64,000 bases of DNA from Pimelobacter simplex (GCA_016803235.1 JADCLI010000022.1:21015-85014), one strand, 5' to 3'. Numbered from the stretch's first letter, positions 1 through 9,299 are shown. A program made the numbers and translations. The notes: generated by a model not told the origin, from the letters alone.

Positions 1-720
1 GTCGAGGAGCTCGGCGGCCTGGCGGACCTCGTCCGCCGGCAGCGGCGGCGGGTCGGACCGGAGCCCGGAGACGACGTCGGCGACCCGGGCCTGCATGCCC
101 GGCCAGTCCTCGACCGAGGCGCGGACGTCGCCGAGCACGCGCAGGCAGTCGGCCACGACCTGCTCGGAGGTGTCGTCGCCCTCGCCGCTGAGCCGGCCGA
201 TCTCGATGTGCATCCAGGACTCGCGGATCGCGCCGTCGGCCGGCGCGGTCGAGCCCGAGGAGACCGGCTCGGCCGAGAGCAGGCGCCCGGTCTCGTCGCG
301 GCGCACGTCGAACGTCGGGTGCACGACCGTGCGGACGTCGTGGAGGCTGCGGGACAGCTCCATCGTCATCGAGTCGACGAGGAAGGGCATGTCGTCGACG
401 ACGACCTCGACGACGGAGTGACCGCCGGCGGACCAGCCGTTCTCGGCGACCGTCGGCGTGTGCACGCGGACCTTGGCCCGGCCCGGCGTCCGCTCGAGGG
501 CGAGGTGGTGGTGCGAGGCGAAGGCGCCGTACACGTCGAGGTCGGTGCGGGTCGCGAGCTCCTCGGTGGCCACGTGCCGGTAGTAGGCCGGGAGCAGCGC
601 GGGCAGCGCGTCACGGGGCGGCGCCCCCGGTCCCTTCGCGGGTCCGGCCGCTGCGGCGGCCTGCTCGAAGATGCGGTCGCGGTCAGCCCCCTGCGTCGAG
701 GGCAGCGTCGTCGTTGACAC
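1..720 (-). CDS. NAD-glutamate dehydrogenase, N-terminal part (cut by window edge)
   Basis: First 240 codons of a large bacterial NAD-specific glutamate dehydrogenase (Bac_GDH family, usually about 1600 residues), which deaminates glutamate to 2-oxoglutarate. Recognised from the N-terminal ACT-like segment: a YYRHVATEEL stretch, then RVHTPTVAENGWS, then VEVVVDDMPFLVDSMTMEL. The start is GTG at 720. No ribosome binding site precedes it, but TAGTGT lies six bases upstream, so translation is probably leaderless. It is divergent from the PucR regulator. The C-terminal catalytic part lies outside the window. Confidence 0.9.
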   Translation of the reverse strand, partial: MSTTTLPSTQGADRDRIFEQAAAAAGPAKGPGAPPRDALPALLPAYYRHVATEELATRTDLDVYGAFASHHHLALERTPGRAKVRVHTPTVAENGWSAGGHSVVEVVVDDMPFLVDSMTMELSRSLHDVRTVVHPTFDVRRDETGRLLSAEPVSSGSTAPADGAIRESWMHIEIGRLSGEGDDTSEQVVADCLRVLGDVRASVEDWPGMQARVADVVSGLRSDPPPLPADEVRQAAELLD

Positions 721-726
721 ACCTCG

Positions 727-732
727 ACACTA
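727..732 (-). promoter_or_regulatory. -10 element of the glutamate dehydrogenase gene (leaderless)
   Basis: TAGTGT on the minus strand, six bases before the GTG at 720, the same layout as at many other genes here. Inferred from sequence only. Confidence 0.5.
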
Positions 733-780
733 GGACCCCGCCGTTGCGGCCGACAACACTCCGCGCTCCCGGATTGTCTC

Positions 781-791
781 GTATCCGATAC
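781..791. promoter_or_regulatory. Short palindrome GTATC-C-GATAC between divergent genes
   Basis: Perfect 5-base arms around one base in the 129-base gap between the glutamate dehydrogenase and pucR genes. The embedded CGTAT also occurs in the palindrome at 2302-2317. Possibly a weak regulator site; short enough to be chance. Confidence 0.25.
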
Positions 792-820
792 ACGCGCAGC
801 GGACGACGCGGCGCGGCCGC

Positions 821-837
821 GTGTCCTGACAGGACAC
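821..837. promoter_or_regulatory. Operator-like palindrome GTGTCCT-GAC-AGGACAC before pucR
   Basis: Perfect 7-base arms with a 3-base centre, ending directly before the TAGGCT -10 element (838-843). It would therefore sit between the -35 and -10 regions of the pucR promoter, a typical autorepression position. The binding protein is not known; PucR itself is the obvious candidate. Confidence 0.5.
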
Positions 838-843
838 TAGGCT
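838..843 (+). promoter_or_regulatory. -10 element of the pucR-type gene (leaderless)
   Basis: TAGGCT six bases before the GTG at 850; no Shine-Dalgarno sequence is present. Confidence 0.5.
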
Positions 844-849
844 CGGGTC

Positions 850-2292
850 GTGACGTTCACGGTCGGGCAGCTGGTCGCGACCCCCGCTCTCGCCACCCGG
901 TCGCTGACCCCGGGCGTCGGCGAGTGGCGTCCCGTCGAGTGGGCGCACGTCTGCGAGCTGCGCGAGCCGTGGCAGTGGATCGGCGACGGCGCGCTGGTCA
1001 TGACGACCGGCCTCGCCGTACCGGCCGACGCCGCGGCGCAGTGCGCCTACGTCGAGGGCATGCAGGCTGCCGGGATCGTCGCGGTCGCGATCGGGCAGTC
1101 GATGTCCGCTCCCCCTCTCAGCGCCGAGATGCTCGAGCACGCGACCCGGCTGGACTTCCCGGTGCTCGAGACCGCCCTGGAGATGCCGTTCATCAAGGTC
1201 GCGATGGCGGTCGCCGAGGCCAACAGCCAGGAGAACCAGAAGCGGGTGCGCCTCACCGAGCGGCTGTACGCCGCCCTGCGCGCCCGCGCCGGCGACCTCG
1301 ACCTCGACGGCCTGGTCGACGACGTCGAGGAGCTGCTCGGCGCGGTGATCACGATCCACCCCGACGGCGCGCCCGGCGAACGGCGCAAGAGCCTCGGCGA
1401 GGTCGAGCACCCCGCACCGGGGGTGTTCGAGACCGCGCTCGTCGCCCCCGGCGAGCCCCGGCTCCGGGTCGAGTGCGCCGACGGCGGCACCCCCGACCAC
1501 GCGGTGCTGCAGCACGCCGCCGCCGTGGTCGGCAGCCTGCTCGCCGCACGGTCGGCAGCGAACCGGCAGGAGTGGCTGCACGGATCGCTGCTGCTCGGCG
1601 ACCTGCTCGACGCGGCGATCGCCTCGGAGCCCGCGACCCGCCTCCTCGACCCGCACCGGATCGCGCCGCCGTTCGTGATGGCCGCCTGGCGCGACGGCGC
1701 GATGGCCACCATCGAGGAGACCCACGTCGCCCTCGAGGCCGGCGGCGTCCGCAACCTGCTCACCACCAAGGACGGCCTGGTGGTGGTGCTCGCCCAGGCC
1801 GCGCAGCTGGAGACGGTGGAGGCCGGGCTCGCGCGCTTCGGACCGGTGGCCGTCAGCGCGCCGTTCGCGCAGGTCACCGACCTGCCGGAGGGCTATCGGC
1901 AGGTGCGCCTGCTGCTCGCGCGGGCCGAGCGAGCACCGGGCCGTGCGCCGGGCATCCTCCGTTTCACCGACGCCCGGCCGACCTCCCTGTTCCTGCCCGA
2001 CGACCCCCAACGGCTGCGCGAGGCCGCGACGGCCGTGCTCGGTCCCCTCGTCGACTACGACCGGGCGCGAGGCACGCAGCTCGTCGCGACCCTGCGCGTC
2101 TTCCTCGAGGAGAATCGCAGCTGGGTGCGCGCGGCCGACCGGCTCTACGTGCACCGGCAGACGCTGGTGTCGCGGATCGGCCGGATCGAGGAGATCACCG
2201 GCCAGCGGCTCAACACGATCAGCGGAGCGGCCGAGCTGTGGCAGGCCATCCAGGCCGCGATCGAGTGCGGGCTCCTGCCCCCGGCGGACTAG
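850..2292 (+). CDS. PucR-family transcriptional regulator
   Basis: Regulator of 480 residues with an N-terminal PucR ligand-sensing domain (about 5-125: GQLVATPAL, then GDGALVMTTG), a central GGDEF-like region, and a C-terminal HTH_30 domain (about 425-475: FLEENRSWVRAADRLYVHRQT). PucR proteins usually activate catabolic genes for nitrogen compounds. I recall a PucR-type activator of GABA use in Corynebacterium glutamicum. It lies directly upstream of the amine-catabolic operon in the same direction and probably controls it. The start is GTG at 850, leaderless, with a palindrome overlapping its promoter. The inducer is not evident. Confidence 0.85.
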   Translation: MTFTVGQLVATPALATRSLTPGVGEWRPVEWAHVCELREPWQWIGDGALVMTTGLAVPADAAAQCAYVEGMQAAGIVAVAIGQSMSAPPLSAEMLEHATRLDFPVLETALEMPFIKVAMAVAEANSQENQKRVRLTERLYAALRARAGDLDLDGLVDDVEELLGAVITIHPDGAPGERRKSLGEVEHPAPGVFETALVAPGEPRLRVECADGGTPDHAVLQHAAAVVGSLLAARSAANRQEWLHGSLLLGDLLDAAIASEPATRLLDPHRIAPPFVMAAWRDGAMATIEETHVALEAGGVRNLLTTKDGLVVVLAQAAQLETVEAGLARFGPVAVSAPFAQVTDLPEGYRQVRLLLARAERAPGRAPGILRFTDARPTSLFLPDDPQRLREAATAVLGPLVDYDRARGTQLVATLRVFLEENRSWVRAADRLYVHRQTLVSRIGRIEEITGQRLNTISGAAELWQAIQAAIECGLLPPAD

Positions 2293-2301
2293 CCGTCGGC
2301 G

Positions 2302-2317
2302 TCATACGAACGTATGA
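2302..2317. promoter_or_regulatory. Palindrome TCATACG-AA-CGTATGA upstream of the amine operon
   Basis: Perfect 7-base arms starting 10 bases after pucR. The likely operon -10 is TAGCGT at 2372-2377, which puts the palindrome near -80 to -65, typical for an activator. Candidate PucR site; inference. Confidence 0.5.
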
Positions 2318-2371
2318 GATGGGCGCCACATCCGTCACGTCCGTCTGATTCCCTCCCGCGGTGGCCGCACC

Positions 2372-2377
2372 TAGCGT
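2372..2377 (+). promoter_or_regulatory. -10 element of the amine-catabolic operon
   Basis: TAGCGT about 35 bases before the first ATG; unlike most promoters in this window it leaves a short leader with a good ribosome binding site (CAGGAGG at 2398-2404). Confidence 0.4.
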
Positions 2378-2411
2378 GACGCGCCGATCCACTGCTCAGG
2401 AGGCCACAGCC

Positions 2412-3848
2412 ATGCCAGCTTCAACCACCGCGGTCCGCGCCTACGTCAACGGCGAGTGGCGAACGGGCAGCGCGCCCGACGCGACCTACCGGGCGGCGTA
2501 CGACGGCGCCGAGCTCGGCTCGTTCGCCGTGTGCACCCCCGACGACGTCGACACCGCCGTGGCCGCGGCGCGCGCGGCCCAGGCCGACTGGGCGGCGACG
2601 CCGCTGCTCGACCGGGTCGACCTGATGTACCGCGCCTTCGAGGTCTGCGCAGGCAGGAACGAGGCGATCGCACGGGCGATCAGCGCCGAGATGGGCAAGA
2701 CCATCGCCGAGTCGCGCGAGGAGATGGTCGACTACGGCTGGGGCCACTTCCGCCGTGCAGCCGAGGACATGCTGCGCTTCCGCGGCCAGACGCTGCCCAA
2801 CAGCGAGACCCGCACGAACGCGATGCGGACGATGGTCTCGCACTACCCGCTCGGCGTGGTCGGCGTGATCTCGCCGTTCAACTTCCCGGTCGACATCGCG
2901 GCGATCGGCATCACCTACGCGCTGATCGCCGGCAACACCGTGGTCTGGAAGCCGTCGGAGCACTGCCCCGGCAGCACCGCGCTGTACGCCGGGATCTTCG
3001 AGGAGGCCGGCTTCCCGCCGGGTGTCTTCAACTTCGTCCCCGGGTACGGCGACGCCGGCGCCCGCCTCGTCGAGCACGACGACGTCGACGGCATCTTCTT
3101 CACCGGCAGCACCGGCGTCGGCCGCCGGATCAGCGAGCGGTCCGGCCTCAAGCGGCTGCTGCTCGAGCTCGGCGGCAACGGGCCGATCATCGTCCACGCC
3201 GACGCGGACGTCGACCGCGCGGTCGACGCGACGATCACCGGTTGCTTCTACATGGCTGGCCAGGTCTGCACCGCCGCCGAGCGGGTGCTGGTCCACGACG
3301 ACGTCCACGACGAGTTCGTCACCAAGCTGCTCGACCGGGTCCGCGACCTCAAGATCGGCAACCCGCTCGACGAGGCCACCGACATGGGGCCGCTGTGCAA
3401 CGACGCCACGCTGGAGAAGGTCCGCGGCCACGTCGACGGCGCGCGTGCCGACGGCGCGACCGTCCACCAGTTCCACGAGGCGTCCGGGCGGCTCTACCCG
3501 CCGACCGTCCTGACGGACGTCACCCCGTCGATGGAGATCGCGCGCCACGAGACCTTCGGCCCGGTCGCGCCGATCATCCGGTTCACCAGCCTCGACGAGG
3601 CGCTGGAGATCGCCAACGACACGGAGTTCGGCCTCAACGCCGCCGCCTTCACGGCCGACCTGCGCGACGCGTGGCGGTTCGTCGACGGCCTCCACCACGG
3701 GACCGTGCTGATCAACGAGACCACGAACTACTGGGACCAGCTGGCGCCGTTCGGGGGCGCCAAGGCCAGCGGCATCGGCCGCGAGCTCTCCACGGACGCG
3801 CTGCTCGCGTTCACGGAGAAGAAGACCATCGTCATGAACGTCGGCTGA
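2412..3848 (+). CDS. NAD(P)-dependent aldehyde dehydrogenase (semialdehyde type)
   Basis: ALDH-superfamily enzyme of 478 residues that oxidises an aldehyde to a carboxylate. It shows the Rossmann segment (GVISPFNFPVDIAAI), the FTGSTGVGRR cofactor loop, the general base Glu in LLELGGNGP, and the nucleophile Cys in GQVCTAAERV near residue 286. Its length is normal. The ATG at 2412 is set by a strong AGGAGG. It is first in a seven-gene unit with a permease and an amine oxidase, so its substrate is probably an amino-aldehyde or semialdehyde from amine oxidation. The exact substrate cannot be read from sequence. Confidence 0.88.
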   Translation: MPASTTAVRAYVNGEWRTGSAPDATYRAAYDGAELGSFAVCTPDDVDTAVAAARAAQADWAATPLLDRVDLMYRAFEVCAGRNEAIARAISAEMGKTIAESREEMVDYGWGHFRRAAEDMLRFRGQTLPNSETRTNAMRTMVSHYPLGVVGVISPFNFPVDIAAIGITYALIAGNTVVWKPSEHCPGSTALYAGIFEEAGFPPGVFNFVPGYGDAGARLVEHDDVDGIFFTGSTGVGRRISERSGLKRLLLELGGNGPIIVHADADVDRAVDATITGCFYMAGQVCTAAERVLVHDDVHDEFVTKLLDRVRDLKIGNPLDEATDMGPLCNDATLEKVRGHVDGARADGATVHQFHEASGRLYPPTVLTDVTPSMEIARHETFGPVAPIIRFTSLDEALEIANDTEFGLNAAAFTADLRDAWRFVDGLHHGTVLINETTNYWDQLAPFGGAKASGIGRELSTDALLAFTEKKTIVMNVG

Positions 3849-3863
3849 CGGGAGGGAACCCCG

Positions 3864-5336
3864 ATGACCACTGCAGTCCCGCGGGCGGCCGCCGTACCGA
3901 CGGCCGACCCCTCGCTCGGCACGATCGAGGCCCGCTCGATCGACTACGTGCCGCTCGCCGAGAGGAGCGGCCGGCTCAGCGACCAGGCGACGATCTGGTT
4001 CGGCGGCAGCGCGCACATCCTCAGCCTCGCCACGGGCGCCATCGGCATCGCGCTCGGCCTCAACCTGGTCTGGACGCTCATCGCGCTGGTCATCGGCACC
4101 GTCCTCGGGACGGCGCCGGTGGCGGCCCACGCCACGCAGGGCCCGCACCTGGGCCTGCCGCAGATGGTGCAGTCGCGTCCCCAGTTCGGCCGGTACGGCG
4201 CGCTGTTCATCTGGGCGATGGCCATCGCCGTCTACTGGGGCTACGTCGTGCTCGGTGAGAACCTGCTCGGCGCCACCGGCGAGCAGCTCGGCTGGGGCGG
4301 TGCCGTGCCGTGGACGATCATCGTCGGCGTCGTGTCGATCGTGCTCGCGATCTTCGGCTACCACTGGCTGCACGCCGCGCAGCGCTGGGTGAGCCTGGCG
4401 CTCGTCGTCGCGCTGGTCGTCTACGTCGGCGGTCTGGTCGCCGGCGGTCACATCCCGGCCTCGACGATGTCACTGGGCTCGTCCTTCTCGCTCGCCCCCT
4501 TCCTCGTCGTGGTGTCGGCGTCGGCGGCGTACCAGCTCTCCTGGGCCTTCTTCGTCTCCGACTACTCGCGCTACCTGCCCCCGGACACCGACAAGCGCAA
4601 GATCATGTCGTTCACCGCACTCGGCCTGTTCCTCGGCGTCCTCTCGTTCGAGGCCGTCGGCGCCATCTGTGCCGCGCTGCTGCCGTCCGAGTCGATCACG
4701 GCCGGGCTCGCGGACACCGGCGACCACGTCTTCGAGGGCTTCGGCAGCGTCCTTCTCGTCATCGGCGCACTCGGCCTGCTCGGCCTGATGGCGATGTGCG
4801 TGTACGGCGGCTCACTCACCCTGATCACGGCACTCGACAGCCTGCGGCCGGTGCGCCCGACCCGCGGCCTCAGGGTGGTGACCATCCTCCTCGTCGGCAT
4901 CACCGGCACCATCGCGGCGGCGTACGTGCCCGTCGACTTCCTCTACACCGACTTCTCCACGGTGCTCGCCGTGCTCGCGTACCTGATGGCGCCTTGGACC
5001 GCGGTCAACCTGGTCGACTTCTTCATGGTGCGCCGCGGTCAGTACTCGATCCGCGAGATCTTCAGCACCGACGGCATCTACGGCCGGTGGAACTGGCGCG
5101 GGATCACGGCGTACTGCGTCGCCTTCGTCGCGATGGTCCCCTTCATGTACCTGTCCTTCTACCAGGGTCCGGTCGCGAAGGCCCTCGACGGCGTCGACCT
5201 CGCCTTCTTCGTCGGGATCCCGGTGGGAGCCGTGGCCTACGCGCTGCTGTGCCGCGGCCTGGACCTGGCCGCGGAGCGTGCCGCGATCGCGGTCGCCGAC
5301 CGCGACCTGGACGCCGTCGCGGCACCCGTCGAGTGA
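3864..5336 (+). CDS. NCS1-family (cytosine permease-like) transporter
   Basis: Membrane protein of 490 residues with about twelve hydrophobic segments. The family is recognised from the opening DQATIWFGGSAHILSLATGA and the internal FFVSDYSRYLPPDT motif. NCS1 proteins import nucleobases, hydantoins, vitamins and related nitrogen compounds by cation symport. Its place in an amine-oxidase operon suggests it brings in the substrate. It starts 15 bases after the aldehyde dehydrogenase behind GGAGGG. The cargo is unknown. Confidence 0.85.
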   Translation: MTTAVPRAAAVPTADPSLGTIEARSIDYVPLAERSGRLSDQATIWFGGSAHILSLATGAIGIALGLNLVWTLIALVIGTVLGTAPVAAHATQGPHLGLPQMVQSRPQFGRYGALFIWAMAIAVYWGYVVLGENLLGATGEQLGWGGAVPWTIIVGVVSIVLAIFGYHWLHAAQRWVSLALVVALVVYVGGLVAGGHIPASTMSLGSSFSLAPFLVVVSASAAYQLSWAFFVSDYSRYLPPDTDKRKIMSFTALGLFLGVLSFEAVGAICAALLPSESITAGLADTGDHVFEGFGSVLLVIGALGLLGLMAMCVYGGSLTLITALDSLRPVRPTRGLRVVTILLVGITGTIAAAYVPVDFLYTDFSTVLAVLAYLMAPWTAVNLVDFFMVRRGQYSIREIFSTDGIYGRWNWRGITAYCVAFVAMVPFMYLSFYQGPVAKALDGVDLAFFVGIPVGAVAYALLCRGLDLAAERAAIAVADRDLDAVAAPVE

Positions 5337-5365
5337 CCGATCCCCGACAGATGCAGGAGGAGAGC

Positions 5366-6676
5366 ATGACCGCACACGACGTGGACGTCGTGGTGATCGG
5401 CGCCGGCTTCGCCGGGCTGGTCGCCGCACGGGAGCTGGGACGAGGGGGGCTCGACGTCGTGGTGATCGAGGCACGCGACCGCCTCGGCGGGCGCACCTGG
5501 ACCGACCACCGCCTCGGCCACGACCTCGAGTTCGGCGGGACCTGGGTGCACTGGGTGCAGCCGCACACCTGGGCCGAGCTGACCCGCTACGGTCTCGGCA
5601 TCGAGCGCACGCCGCCGGCCGAGGAGGCCTCGTGGCTGGGCGAGGACGGCGTACGGCGGCACGGCACGGTCGACGAGTTCATGACGCTCATCGAGGGCGG
5701 CCAGCAACGGATCGTGGACGACGTGCGCACGGCGATCCCGCGGGGCGTGGCCCCGACGGTCGGTGCGATCGAGCGGCTCGACGCGCTGAGCATCCAGGAC
5801 CGCTTCGACCAGCTCGGCCTGACCGGCGAGGAGCGCCTCGCCAACGAGGCGGTCTGGGTCGGCCACGTGAATGCACCCCTCGACCGGGTCGGGCTGTCCA
5901 GCGCGTTGCGCTGGGTCGCGGCCACCGGCGGTCACTGGCAGCTCATGCACGAGGCGTCGTCGACCTACCGGGTCGTGGGCGGGATGCGCGGATTCGTGGG
6001 TGCGATCGCAGCGGACGTGACCGGTGAGATCCGGCTGTCCACCGCGGTGACCGCCGTCGAACCGGGTGACGGCGTCGTCGCGGTCGGCTGCGCCGACGGC
6101 ACCGTCGTACGCGCCCGGCGGGTCGTGTGCACCCTGCCGGTCAACGCGGTCGGCAGCATCGCCTGGGGTGCCGAGCTGCCCGCGGCGTGGCGCCGGGCCG
6201 GCAAGGAGAGGGTCGCGTCACAGGGCCTCAAGATCTGGATCGAGGTGCGCGGCCGGGTGCCGCGGTTCGTCGGCTACACCAGCCAGCAGCATCCGGTCTC
6301 GGTGCTCAAGAGCGAGCTCGTCGGTGACGACAGCAGCGTGCTGGTCGGCTTCGGGCCGGACCACGCGGCGCTGGCTGCCGACGACCTCGCCCAGGTGCAG
6401 GCCGCCGTCGACGCCTTCCGCGACGACCTGGAGGTCGTCGACGCCACGGCGCACGACTGGATGGCCGACCCGTACGCCGCGACCACGTGGATGACCCACC
6501 GGCCCGGCCAGCTGACCCGCGACCTGGTCGAGCTGCAGGAGCCGTGGGGACAGGTCCACTTCGCCACCAGCGACAATGCCTCCTTGTGGGGTGGATTCAT
6601 CGACGGCGCGATCGAGAGCGGCCTGCGCGAGGCACGCCGGATCCTTGCCGGCACGACCGGGACGGGCAGCCGATGA
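5366..6676 (+). CDS. FAD-dependent amine oxidase (flavin monoamine oxidase family)
   Basis: Protein of 436 residues that oxidatively deaminates an amine to an aldehyde, ammonia and hydrogen peroxide. It has the N-terminal dinucleotide fold VVIGAGFAGLVAARELG, the following EARDRLGGRTWT, and the substrate-side loop DLEFGGTWVHW. The C-terminal FAD motif is in WGGFIDGAIESG. Family members include putrescine oxidase and 6-hydroxynicotine oxidase. The ATG at 5366 follows AGGAGG; the upstream in-frame ATG at 5351 overlaps that site and is less likely. The stop overlaps the next start by 4 bases. Confidence 0.88.
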   Translation: MTAHDVDVVVIGAGFAGLVAARELGRGGLDVVVIEARDRLGGRTWTDHRLGHDLEFGGTWVHWVQPHTWAELTRYGLGIERTPPAEEASWLGEDGVRRHGTVDEFMTLIEGGQQRIVDDVRTAIPRGVAPTVGAIERLDALSIQDRFDQLGLTGEERLANEAVWVGHVNAPLDRVGLSSALRWVAATGGHWQLMHEASSTYRVVGGMRGFVGAIAADVTGEIRLSTAVTAVEPGDGVVAVGCADGTVVRARRVVCTLPVNAVGSIAWGAELPAAWRRAGKERVASQGLKIWIEVRGRVPRFVGYTSQQHPVSVLKSELVGDDSSVLVGFGPDHAALAADDLAQVQAAVDAFRDDLEVVDATAHDWMADPYAATTWMTHRPGQLTRDLVELQEPWGQVHFATSDNASLWGGFIDGAIESGLREARRILAGTTGTGSR

Positions 6677-8160
6677 CCGAGACCTCCCACGACCCCCGCA
6701 CCGGAGCGGTCAACGGCGAGGTCGCCGAGTCGACGGTCGAGGAGGTCAGGTCCGCCGTCCGGGCCGCGGCGGCCGTCGCGCCCGTGGCGGCGGCGACCCC
6801 GCCTGACGTGCGCAGGGACTGGCTGGCCGCGGTCGCCGACGCCCTCGAGGCGGACCTCGAGGCACTGGTCGCGCTCGCCGACGCCGAGACCGCGCTGGGG
6901 GCCACCCGCCTGTCCGGCGAGGTCCAGCGGGCCGCGGGCCAGCTGCGGTTCTACGGCGCAGTGGCGGCCGACGGCGGCTACCTCCGCGCGGCCGTCGACA
7001 CCACGGGCGGCCAGCACCTGGCCCGCGTCGGTGTCCCGCTCGGGCCGGTCGCGGTGTTCGGGGCGAGCAACTTCCCCCTCGGGTTCGGGGTGGTCGGCAA
7101 CGACACCGCGTCCGCGCTGGCCGCCGGCTGCCCCGTGGTCGTCAAGGCCCACCCGGCCCACCCGTTGCTCAGCCTCCGTCTGGCGCGGTTGGCACAGGCC
7201 GCGCTGGCGGCCGCGGGTGCCCCCGACGGGCTCCTCGGCCTGGTCGTGGGCCACCGGGCCGGTGTCGACCTGGTCCGTGCGCCGGAGATCGCCGCCGTCG
7301 GCTTCACCGGCTCCCAGGCAGGTGGCCTGGCGCTGTGGCGGATCGCCAACGAGCGCGAGGTCGTCATCCCCGTGTACGCCGAGATGGGCACCGTCAACCC
7401 GGTCGTCGTCACCGAGGCCGCCGCCCCGCGGATGGCCGAGATCGCGGCGGGCTTCGTCGGCTCGGCCACCCTCGGCGCCGGCCAGTTCTGCACCAAGCCC
7501 GGGCTGCTCCTCGCACCGGCCGGCTCGCGCGCGGCCGAGGAGGTCGCGAAGGCCCTGCGGACGGCGGATCCCGCTCCGATCATGCTGACCGCCGCGATCG
7601 CCGAGGCGGTCAGCACGGGCATCGACGAGCTGGTCGCCGCCGGCGGTCGCCCGGTCGACCTCGTCGAGCCCTCCGGCCTCGGCTGGTCCGCGCCGGCCGC
7701 CGTGATCGAGGCGGACCCGGGCGACCTGCGCCCGGGCAGCCGACTGCTCGCGGAGTGCTTCGGGCCCGTCGTGGTCGTCGCCGAGTACGACGACGCTGCC
7801 GAGCGCGACGCCGTCCTGGCACGGCTGCAGGGGGCGCTCGCGGCGAGCCTGGTCACCGCAGGGCCCGACGACCCCGACGGCGCCGCGCTGGCACGGCGAC
7901 TCAGCGGCCAGGTCGGGCGGGTCGTCGTCGACGGCTGGCCGACCGGCGTCGCCTTCACCTGGGCCCAGCAGCACGGCGGCCCGTGGCCCGCGACGTCGGC
8001 GCCCACGGCGACGTCCGTCGGCGCGGCGGCGCTCGACCGGTTCGTGCGCCCGGTCGCCTTTCAGGACGTCCCCGACGCCTGGCTGCCACCGCCGGTCCAG
8101 CAGGCCAACCCGTGGCGGGTCCCCCGCCGGGTCGACGGCGTGCTGGAGGTGCCGCGATGA
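6673..8160 (+). CDS. Aldehyde dehydrogenase, ketoglutarate-semialdehyde-type
   Basis: ALDH of 495 residues from the branch that holds alpha-ketoglutarate semialdehyde dehydrogenases. Diagnostic stretches are VFGASNFPLGFGVVGNDT, VVKAHPAHP and the catalytic Cys in GAGQFCTKPG. That branch often oxidises C5 semialdehydes, which fits glutarate semialdehyde here, although the substrate is inferred. It shares ATGA overlaps with the amine oxidase upstream and the CoA-transferase downstream, so translation of all three is coupled. It is not a copy of the first aldehyde dehydrogenase; the two are distant family members. Confidence 0.87.
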   Translation: MTETSHDPRTGAVNGEVAESTVEEVRSAVRAAAAVAPVAAATPPDVRRDWLAAVADALEADLEALVALADAETALGATRLSGEVQRAAGQLRFYGAVAADGGYLRAAVDTTGGQHLARVGVPLGPVAVFGASNFPLGFGVVGNDTASALAAGCPVVVKAHPAHPLLSLRLARLAQAALAAAGAPDGLLGLVVGHRAGVDLVRAPEIAAVGFTGSQAGGLALWRIANEREVVIPVYAEMGTVNPVVVTEAAAPRMAEIAAGFVGSATLGAGQFCTKPGLLLAPAGSRAAEEVAKALRTADPAPIMLTAAIAEAVSTGIDELVAAGGRPVDLVEPSGLGWSAPAAVIEADPGDLRPGSRLLAECFGPVVVVAEYDDAAERDAVLARLQGALAASLVTAGPDDPDGAALARRLSGQVGRVVVDGWPTGVAFTWAQQHGGPWPATSAPTATSVGAAALDRFVRPVAFQDVPDAWLPPPVQQANPWRVPRRVDGVLEVPR

Positions 8161-9299
8161 GCGCGCCGCTCGACGGCGTCCTGGTCGCCGACCTGAGCCG
8201 GGTGCTGGCAGGACCGCTCGCCGCGACGATGCTCGCCGACCTCGGCGCCACCGTGATCAAGGTGGAGCGCCCCGGCGTGGGCGACGACACCCGGCAGTGG
8301 GGCCCACCGTGGACCGCCACCTCGAGCTCCTACTTCGAGTCGGCCAACCGGTCGAAGCAGTCCGTCGAGCTCGACCTCGACGACGCCGGGGACCGCCGGC
8401 TCGCGGCCGAGCTCACCCGTCGCGCGGACGTCGTCATCGAGAACCACCGCGCCGGCGCCCTCGAACGGCGCGGCCTCGGCTACGAGCAGGTGGCAGCGCG
8501 CAACCCGCGCGTGGTCTACGCCTCGATCAGCGGCTTCGGCTCCGAGGGCGGTCGCGAGCTGCCCGGGTACGACTTCCTGGTCCAGGCCGTCGGCGGGCTG
8601 ATGAGCATCACCGGCGACCCGGCCGAGCCGACGAAGGTCGGCGTCGCGCTGGTCGACGTCCTGACCGCCAAGGACGCGACCATCGGGATCCTGGCCGCGC
8701 TGCGCGAGCGCGAGACGAGCGGGCGCGGCCAGCGAGTCGAGGTCAACCTGCTCTCCAGCCTGCTCGGCTCACTGGCCAACCAGGCCTCGGGGTTCCTCAC
8801 GACCGGGCGCGCTCCGGTCGCGATGGGCAACCGGCACCCCTCGATCGCGCCGTACGAGACACTCGCGGCCGCCGACGGCCTGGTCGCCGTGTGCTGCGGC
8901 AACGACGGCCAGTTCCGCCGCCTCGCCGAGGTCCTCGGCTCCCCCGGCCTCGCCGACGACCCGCGGTTCGCGACCAACCCGGCCCGGGTCGAGCACCGGA
9001 CCGCGCTCGTGGCCGCGTTGGAGAAGGAGCTCGGCCAGGCCCCGGTCGCCCACTGGGTCGGGCTGCTCCGGACGGCCGGCGTGCCCGCCGGCGCGGTCGG
9101 CACCGTGGCCGACGGGTTCGCCCTGGCCGACCGGCTCGGCCTGCGCCCGACCGTCGACGTCGGCCCCGGCGCGCCGCCCCAGGTGCGCAACCCGATCACC
9201 CTCACCCGCACCCCCATCAGCCGGTACGCCGCACCGCCGCGGCTCGGCGAGCACACCAACGACGTCCGCCGCTGGCTGACCGAAGGAGAAGCACCATGA
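8157..9299 (+). CDS. CaiB/BaiF family III CoA-transferase
   Basis: Protein of 380 residues that moves CoA between carboxylic acids without a covalent acyl anhydride. Shown by the opening LDGVLVADLSRVLAGPLAATM, then IKVERPGVGDDTR and DVVIENHRAGALERRGLGY; the Asp of the VGVALVDVLT region is the usual catalytic residue. The human family member SUGCT makes glutaryl-CoA from glutarate. The gene directly precedes a glutaryl-CoA-dehydrogenase-like gene, which supports a similar role. ATGA overlaps on both sides. Confidence 0.88.
   Translation: MSAPLDGVLVADLSRVLAGPLAATMLADLGATVIKVERPGVGDDTRQWGPPWTATSSSYFESANRSKQSVELDLDDAGDRRLAAELTRRADVVIENHRAGALERRGLGYEQVAARNPRVVYASISGFGSEGGRELPGYDFLVQAVGGLMSITGDPAEPTKVGVALVDVLTAKDATIGILAALRERETSGRGQRVEVNLLSSLLGSLANQASGFLTTGRAPVAMGNRHPSIAPYETLAAADGLVAVCCGNDGQFRRLAEVLGSPGLADDPRFATNPARVEHRTALVAALEKELGQAPVAHWVGLLRTAGVPAGAVGTVADGFALADRLGLRPTVDVGPGAPPQVRNPITLTRTPISRYAAPPRLGEHTNDVRRWLTEGEAP

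Noticed and set aside
730-2154. Long open frame on the minus strand opposite the PucR gene
   Set aside because: Arises from GC-rich third positions of the real gene; the product is low-complexity Arg/Gly/Asp and matches no family.
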